From Hyphomicrobiales bacterium (GTDB taxonomy: Bacteria; Pseudomonadota; Alphaproteobacteria; Rhizobiales; JAUVMS01), in the NCBI GenBank assembly GCA_030600135.1, contig JAUVMS010000062.1:1-10754 (forward strand): DNA of 10,754 nt, read 5' to 3'. Below are positions 6,451 to 10,754 of the stretch, piece by piece. Positions within the stretch are counted from its first letter, which is position 1. Each line of letters begins with the position of its first letter. The notes below the pieces were generated by a model. That model worked only from the letters and a program-made list of their open reading frames with translations. It was not told where the DNA came from and did not search any database. The translations under genes and the position numbers were made by a program.

Positions 6451-7596
6451 TCAAACGTCGGATTCGTTCTCGGATCGAGGCCCGCCCTTTGCCTGCCCGA
6501 CGAGCCGTCCTTGGCGGTCAGCGACGACAATTTCCACCACGACATCGGCGCCTCGGAGCTGGTTGATCACCACGGCGCGCGCATGCTCCGCGACGACCTG
6601 GCCGATCGGGAGTTCCTCCGCACCAGCCAGCTGAAGGATCTCGAGCGCCGTATTCGCCAATTTCGCTTTACCGACCAGGCTTGGCTCCGCGCCCGCGTTC
6701 TTGAAAAGGGCGGCGAGGAACACTTTGTCCACCTGGCTGCGGCCGGAATGCAAATCCATCGTGCCGTTGGCCAACTTCGACATCTTGGCAAACCCACCCG
6801 CGATCGTGATGCGCGGCACGGGATGTCGCCGCAAGTACTTGAGCATGCCTCCGACAAAGTCGCCCATGTCGATCAGCGACGTCTCCGGCAGACCGTAGAG
6901 CTCTTGGACGAGTTTTTCCGACGTTGCGCCGACCGAGGCCGCGATGTGCTCGGTTCCGAGCGCTCGCGCCACGTCAATGCCGCGATGAATTGAATGGATC
7001 CACGCCGAGCAGGAATAGGGCACGACGATCCCTGTCGTGCCGAGGATCGATATCCCACCGACGATGCCGAGCCGCGGGTTCCACGTCTTCTTGGCAATCT
7101 TCTCGCCACCGGGGACCGAGATCTCGATCACCACATCGCCGGTCGCGCCATGGGCCGCTGCGATCTCCTTGATAACCTCGCCCATCATCTGGCGCGGCAC
7201 TGGATTGATCGCCGGTTCGCCCGGCGCGATTGGCAGTCCCGGCTTGGTCACCGTGCCAATGCCTTCGCCAGCTCTGAAGGCGATGCCCGATCCCGGCGCT
7301 CCCAGCGAAACTCTGACTTTGATCAACGCGCCATGCGTCACATCCGGGTCGTCGCCCGCATCCTTGACCACGCCGGCAACCGCGAAGTCCTCGCCGCGCT
7401 CATTGACCGCAAGCGCGAAGGTGGGCGTCTGGCCTTTCGGCAGCCGAATTTCGACCGGGTCTGGAAACGTGCCGGTCAAAAGCGCCTCGAACGCCGCCTT
7501 GGTGGCCGCTGTCGCGCAGGCGCCCGTCGTCCAACCGTAGCGCAAGTCCTTGGCGTCACGCTCGGCGGGATCGCTATTATCTTTTGGCTTCGCCAT
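6451..7596 (-). CDS. cbiD: CbiD, (cobalt-)precorrin-5B C1-methyltransferase
   Basis: SAM-dependent enzyme of the CbiD family, unrelated to the tetrapyrrole-methylase fold; it methylates C1 of the contracted corrin. The 381-residue length is typical. Motifs: YGWTTGACATAATKAA (20-35), VVKDAGDDPDVTHG (76-89), GIGTVTKPGLP (112-122), the glycine-rich ISILGTTGIVVP (182-193) and GGFAKMSKLANG (267-278). CbiD is usually associated with the anaerobic, early-cobalt route, whereas the classical aerobic route uses CobF; no CobF is present in this window. Start: a TTG at 7605 would add three residues, but the ATG at 7596 preceded by TTGGAG is preferred, although that spacing is short. It lies 62 bp downstream of cobJ and is the last gene of the minus-strand cobH-cobI-cobJ-cbiD run. 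Confidence 0.94.
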   Translation of the reverse strand: MAKPKDNSDPAERDAKDLRYGWTTGACATAATKAAFEALLTGTFPDPVEIRLPKGQTPTFALAVNERGEDFAVAGVVKDAGDDPDVTHGALIKVRVSLGAPGSGIAFRAGEGIGTVTKPGLPIAPGEPAINPVPRQMMGEVIKEIAAAHGATGDVVIEISVPGGEKIAKKTWNPRLGIVGGISILGTTGIVVPYSCSAWIHSIHRGIDVARALGTEHIAASVGATSEKLVQELYGLPETSLIDMGDFVGGMLKYLRRHPVPRITIAGGFAKMSKLANGTMDLHSGRSQVDKVFLAALFKNAGAEPSLVGKAKLANTALEILQLAGAEELPIGQVVAEHARAVVINQLRGADVVVEIVVADRQGRLVGQAKGGPRSENESDV

Positions 7597-7658
7597 CAGC
7601 TCCAACCGCGTATCACGCCAAGCTTCGCCCGGCGCGCCTTAGATCGATTGCAGGTCGC

Positions 7659-9338
7659 TCAATCATAGCTGCGCGGCGTATAGGCGAACAGCGTTTCTCC
7701 TGGTCCACGAAATGTCCTGGTCTGCGACGACCCGACAATCAACAGGGTTCGCATATCAATCGTTTTCGGCTCCAAGTCCTTCAGCGCGACAACCTCAACG
7801 CTCTCGCCGTCGCGCGACAGGTTTCGCCCGACCACAACTGGTATCGTTGGCGCGAGATGTTGAAGCATCAACTCTTTGGCACGCTCGATTTGCTCACGCC
7901 GCGATTGTGATGCCGGATTGTAGATCGCAATGACGAAATCCGCCTCGAGCGCGGCAATCAGGCGCCGCTCGACGCGTTCCCATGGCTTGCGAATATCCGA
8001 CAGCGAGATCGCACAGAAATCGTGACCTAGCGGCGCGCCGATCCGGGCCGCCGCCGCCTGCATGGCCGAAACTCCGGGCAGGATTTCGATGTCGATACCA
8101 CGCCAACGCCCGGGCGACTGTTCCAAGGCTTCCATGACAGCACTCGCCATGGCGAAGATGCCGGGATCGCCGGACGACACTACCGCGACGCGCTCACCAC
8201 GTAGCGCCAGATCGAGCGCCTCTCGGGCTCGTTCAATTTCCACCCGGTTGCCCGAAGCATGTCGCTTCTGTCCGGGACGAAGCACTGGCACCAGATCGAG
8301 GTAGGTCTGATAGCCGACCAAATGATCAGCCTCAATGAGCGCGTCGCGGGCTTCACCGGTGAGCACGCTGCCATCCCCTGGCCCCAATCCCACGACGCTG
8401 AGCTGACCCTGCGCCCTCCCGACGCGGCCAAGATCACTGGGGTCTCGCAAGATTGCGATGTCAAAGCCCGCGGCGTTGATCGTCGCCTCGACGGCGACCG
8501 GCAGGGCGCCCAATGGACCGTCCGATTGGGATGGCTGCCCCACATAGCGAATGGGCCTTTGCAATGAATGCGCTGCCTCGCGAACGGACGCAGTTGCATC
8601 CTCTCCCTCTGGAAGAATAATGGCGGCGAGCGCAGCTTCAGCAATCCGATGCGCTTTGAGCGCCTGGCGAAGCCCATCCACGGCCACCGCTTGAGGCGCC
8701 CTTGGTGCAATCAGCACAGAGCGCGGATGATAAAGTAGGCCGCCATCGGGTGGCGCTTCGTCCAGGTGGCTAGTCCGTATTGTCAGCGTGCCATCATCAC
8801 TCAGGGGAATATTGCTCTCCGCGATGAATGGCGCGGAGCCCTCCAGTCGCGCAACCTCGCCGGCGATCAGGCGTGCCGTCACGGCCTTCGCGTCTTGCGG
8901 GTTGGCCAACGAATAGCCTTCCGGCGGTGCCTCCAATTGCAGGCCAAGACGTCGCGACCCACTCGCGGTTATGGCCGCTAATCCATCGAGAGTTTCGGCG
9001 AGCCGGGCTGCCAGCTCGTTGCCGCCCGCGAGCCCACCGAGAAGCGGAATGACGAGAGCACCATCGTCGGAAACAGCGATCACCGGCGGTTCCACCCTCT
9101 TATCCGACAGGATCGGGGCGAGCGAGCGCACAATAATGCCGACAGCGCAAAGTCCGATAATTTCCCGCCCCTCGCCATAGAGCCGTTGAAAGGTGTCCGG
9201 CGCGGAGGAAAAGAATTGATCGGCGGAGCCCACCCGTCCGGCATAGCCGAATATCTCTGACCCGGGGAGCACGGCCTGCACGCGTCGCGCCGTCTCGAGC
9301 CCACGATCATTGAAAAGGATGATGGCCGCGCGTGCCAT
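7659..9338 (-). CDS. cobJ: CbiG-like domain fused to CobJ, precorrin-3B C17-methyltransferase
   Basis: A 559-residue fusion. Residues about 50-130 resemble the CbiG N-terminal domain (IIGLCAVGIIVRSLAPILSDK at 60-80, VIPLLGGLAGGNELA at 96-110). Residues about 205-300 sit where the CbiG C-terminal/CobE domain is expected (LLYHPRSVLIAP at 201-212, DGLRQALKAHRIAEAALAAI at 221-240) but are poorly conserved. Residues about 312-555 are a complete CobJ/CbiH methylase: SVVGLGPGDGSVLT (314-327), VGYQTYLDL (341-349), VVSSGDPGIFAMA (386-398), ILPGVSAMQAAAARIGAPLGHDF (419-441), IYNPASQSR (472-480), VVVGRNL (501-507). CobJ methylates C17 and drives ring contraction of precorrin-3B; CbiG opens the ring-A lactone in the cobalt pathway. 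It starts 9 nt after the cobI stop. The family His in the CbiG 'GH-GAN'-like motif is Leu103 here. Confidence 0.93.
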   Translation of the reverse strand: MARAAIILFNDRGLETARRVQAVLPGSEIFGYAGRVGSADQFFSSAPDTFQRLYGEGREIIGLCAVGIIVRSLAPILSDKRVEPPVIAVSDDGALVIPLLGGLAGGNELAARLAETLDGLAAITASGSRRLGLQLEAPPEGYSLANPQDAKAVTARLIAGEVARLEGSAPFIAESNIPLSDDGTLTIRTSHLDEAPPDGGLLYHPRSVLIAPRAPQAVAVDGLRQALKAHRIAEAALAAIILPEGEDATASVREAAHSLQRPIRYVGQPSQSDGPLGALPVAVEATINAAGFDIAILRDPSDLGRVGRAQGQLSVVGLGPGDGSVLTGEARDALIEADHLVGYQTYLDLVPVLRPGQKRHASGNRVEIERAREALDLALRGERVAVVSSGDPGIFAMASAVMEALEQSPGRWRGIDIEILPGVSAMQAAAARIGAPLGHDFCAISLSDIRKPWERVERRLIAALEADFVIAIYNPASQSRREQIERAKELMLQHLAPTIPVVVGRNLSRDGESVEVVALKDLEPKTIDMRTLLIVGSSQTRTFRGPGETLFAYTPRSYD

Positions 9339-9347
9339 GGCTTTGGC

Positions 9348-10070
9348 TCACTCGGGCTTGGTGCAGGGTATGACGACGATGGAGAAATAACCGGCAGTCT
9401 CCACCTCGCTGTCAGCCAACGGGAAGATCGCTTCGCCGTCCATCGTCGCTCGTTCAACCAGATAGGCCCGCTCCATAAGGCCGAGCCGGTCCAGCACTCG
9501 GCGAACCTTCGGCAGCGTCCGCCCGAGTTTCATCACAATGGCAGAGTCGGCCGCCGCCAGCCGTGTCTCGATTTCCGCTTCCGGCAGCGTTGCCGGAATG
9601 ATCGTCACCGTGTCCGTGCGGTGGCAGAGCGGCTTGCCAAGTGCAACAGGCCCGGCAACGACGGATGAAATCCCCGGCACCACCGTTGTCCGATAGCGTT
9701 CGCTCAGCCGGGCGTGCCAATACATATAGGAGCCATAGAGGAACGGATCGCCCTGACAAATGAGGGCGACGTCTTTGCCGGCGTCCAGCCGGTCGGCGAT
9801 CTGCGCAGCGGTCTCGTCGTAAAACGCCTTCATCAGTTTTGGATAGGACGGCGAATCGGCGACAGGGCCGGCGGTCGTCGGGTAGACCATCGCAAGGCGC
9901 TCCTGGCCCGGCCTCAGGTGAGGCTCCACGATCGAAATCGCATTGCCACCGTCGGCGCGTCCCGTCGGGTATGCCACCACATCCGCCGATTGCAACAGTC
10001 GCAGCGCCTTGAGCGAGATCAGCTCCGGATCCCCGGGGCCGACGCCGAGACCGTAAAGCTCGCCCGCCAT
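9348..10070 (-). CDS. cobI: CobI, precorrin-2 C20-methyltransferase
   Basis: SAM enzyme that methylates C20 of precorrin-2 to give precorrin-3A (homologous to CbiL). The 240-residue length is normal. Motifs: LYGLGVGPGDPELISLKALRLL from residue 5, VAYPTGRADGGNAISI (32-47), VALICQGDPFLYGSYMY (101-117), the CobI/CbiL-type VVPGISSVVAGP (130-141) and SAIVMKLGRTL (176-186). The reading frame is open upstream to 10247, but the extra 59 residues overlap cobH and resemble nothing in the family. The ATG at 10070 overlaps the cobH stop by one base (TGATG), which is typical translational coupling, with GAGAG just upstream as a weak ribosome site. A GTG lies one codon before. Confidence 0.96.
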   Translation of the reverse strand: MAGELYGLGVGPGDPELISLKALRLLQSADVVAYPTGRADGGNAISIVEPHLRPGQERLAMVYPTTAGPVADSPSYPKLMKAFYDETAAQIADRLDAGKDVALICQGDPFLYGSYMYWHARLSERYRTTVVPGISSVVAGPVALGKPLCHRTDTVTIIPATLPEAEIETRLAAADSAIVMKLGRTLPKVRRVLDRLGLMERAYLVERATMDGEAIFPLADSEVETAGYFSIVVIPCTKPE

Positions 10071-10714
10071 CACTCTCGCTCGTCCGCTATTGCGTTGACT
10101 GCCGCCACCGTCATGGCGCTCCCGCCCCGTCGTCCTTTGAGTGTCAGGAACGGCACCCCTCGGCTGCCCCTGGCAAGCTCTTCTTTTGACTCGGCCGCGC
10201 CGACAAATCCAACCGGCAGTCCGATGATCACCGCCGGGCGCGGCCAACCCTCATCGAGCCGCTCGAGCAAATGAAAAAGCGCCGTCGGTGCGTTGCCGAT
10301 CGCCACCACTGCGCCGTCGATTTTGTCGTGCCAAAGGTCGATCGCCGCCGCGCTCCGTGTTGTGCCGAGCCGTTTTGCGCGCTCGGGCACGCTCGGCTCG
10401 CGCAACGTGCAGATAATCTGGTTGTCCGCCGGCAGCCGCGATCGTGTAATGCCGGCCGCGATCATCATGGCATCGCAAAGCACCGGCGCCCCGTCGCGAA
10501 GTGCTGCCCGGCCTTTCCCGACCACACCAGTATCGTAGGCAAGCGCCGCAGGCAGGTCGGTCATGCCACAAGTGTGGATGAGCCGAACCGCCACTGGTTC
10601 GAGGTCGGGCGGAAGGCTTGCGAGATCCGCTTCCCGCCGGATCGTTGCGAACGACTGGCGATAGATCTCTGCCCCATCCTTGACGTAGTGCAGCTTCGGC
10701 ATGGTTTTCTGCAT
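10070..10714 (-). CDS. cobH: CobH, precorrin-8X methylmutase
   Basis: Isomerase that moves the methyl group from C11 to C12 of precorrin-8, giving hydrogenobyrinic acid; it needs no cofactor. The 214-residue length is typical. The catalytic histidine is His47 in VRLIHTCGMTDL. Other family elements are GAPVLCDAMMIAAGITRSRL (75-94), SAAAIDLW (121-128), VVAIGNAPTALFHLLE (136-151) and the C-terminal GLPVGFVGAAESKEEL (164-179) and GRRGGSAMT. The Cys after the catalytic His ('IHTCG', like 'VHACG' in P. denitrificans CobH) is of the aerobic CobH type; anaerobic CbiC typically has 'HTTAD-like' residues there. The first of two ATGs (10714, 10702) is chosen because TAAGG lies 7 nt upstream of it. Confidence 0.96.
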   Translation of the reverse strand: MQKTMPKLHYVKDGAEIYRQSFATIRREADLASLPPDLEPVAVRLIHTCGMTDLPAALAYDTGVVGKGRAALRDGAPVLCDAMMIAAGITRSRLPADNQIICTLREPSVPERAKRLGTTRSAAAIDLWHDKIDGAVVAIGNAPTALFHLLERLDEGWPRPAVIIGLPVGFVGAAESKEELARGSRGVPFLTLKGRRGGSAMTVAAVNAIADERE

Positions 10715-10726
10715 GGCGTCGCCTTA
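10715..10726 (-). promoter_or_regulatory. Ribosome-binding site of cobH overlapping the upstream stop codon
   Basis: On the minus strand the bases read TAAGGCGACGCC and then ATG. AAGG lies 7 nt before the start and shares two bases with the TAA stop of the preceding frame. It supports ATG 10714 over the internal ATG at 10702, which has no such site. Confidence 0.5.
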
Positions 10727-10754
10727 TGCCCACTTGCGCCCCAGCGCGCAACAA
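10724..10754 (-). CDS. C-terminal end of an unidentified upstream gene (possible corrin-pathway gene)
   Basis: One minus-strand frame runs in from the right window edge and ends at a TAA (10724-10726), giving a nine-residue tail that reads CCALGRKWA. The stop sits 9 bp before the cobH start and overlaps its ribosome site, as expected for a gene in the same operon. Nine residues are not enough to identify it. By synteny with cobG-cobH-cobI-cobJ in P. denitrificans, a precorrin-3B synthase (CobG) or its functional substitute CobZ would fit, but this is only a positional guess. Confidence 0.35.
   Translation of the reverse strand, partial: CCALGRKWA

Noticed and set aside
7631..7638. GGCGCGCC palindrome between cobJ and cbiD
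   Set aside because: An 8-bp palindrome is expected by chance in DNA this GC-rich, and there is no supporting T-run or repeat copy.
6994..7668. Plus-strand open frame of 224 codons opposite cbiD
   Set aside because: Arg-rich shadow of the cbiD codons with no recognisable motif; cbiD is intact and well supported on the other strand.
10071..10247. N-terminal extension of cobI into cobH
   Set aside because: It overlaps cobH with no family similarity, and TGATG coupling at 10068-10072 explains the true start.
10251..10754. Minus-strand open frame reaching the right edge, a possible alternative upstream gene
   Set aside because: It covers cobH in another frame and its composition is that of a shadow; cobH is complete with its catalytic histidine.

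Overview
The window is almost entirely one cobalamin (vitamin B12) corrin-ring biosynthesis cluster from a GC-rich bacterium. The protein set points to an alphaproteobacterium, most likely of the Hyphomicrobiales/Rhizobiales: 'Cob'-type enzymes like those of Pseudomonas denitrificans, a CobE-CbiT fusion (CobL), a CbiG-CobJ fusion, CbiD in the cluster and a DUF1636 gene beside it. The genus cannot be settled from this sequence. I see no RNA gene, mobile element, CRISPR array or long repeat. Coding density is near total; the longest gene-free stretch is about 106 bp.

Layout from left to right, with strand changes. (1) Minus: cobC, truncated by the left edge. (2) Plus: a small cysteine-rich DUF1636 gene, divergent from cobC across a gap with back-to-back promoter-like elements. 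(3) Minus: cobA then cobB, 4 bp apart; cobB meets the DUF1636 gene tail-to-tail with a 4-bp stop-codon overlap. (4) Plus: cobK-cobL-cobM, divergent from cobA across 53 bp and tightly packed (10 bp and 1 bp gaps). (5) Minus: the end of an unidentified gene, then cobH-cobI-cbiG/cobJ-cbiD, running toward cobM. Within this block one stop/start pair overlaps (TGATG) and the other gaps are 9 to 62 bp.

Together the genes cover most steps from uroporphyrinogen III to (hydrogeno)byrinic acid a,c-diamide. CobA makes precorrin-2; CobI, CobJ and CobM methylate C20, C17 and C11; CbiD is the C1 methyltransferase; CobK reduces the ring; CobL methylates C5 and C15 and decarboxylates; CobH moves the C11 methyl to C12; CobB amidates the a and c side chains. 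CobC makes the aminopropanol-phosphate arm used later. Not visible are the C20 oxygenation enzyme (CobG or CobZ), CobF, cobalt insertion, adenosylation and nucleotide-loop assembly.

The points most worth a second look are the mixture of 'aerobic' and 'anaerobic' parts (CobH of aerobic type beside CbiD and a CbiG-like domain), the apparently eroded CobE-like segment inside the CbiG-CobJ fusion, and the uncharacterised iron-sulfur-like DUF1636 protein. I did not find a wholly new system; this is a recognisable B12 locus with a few unusual features.
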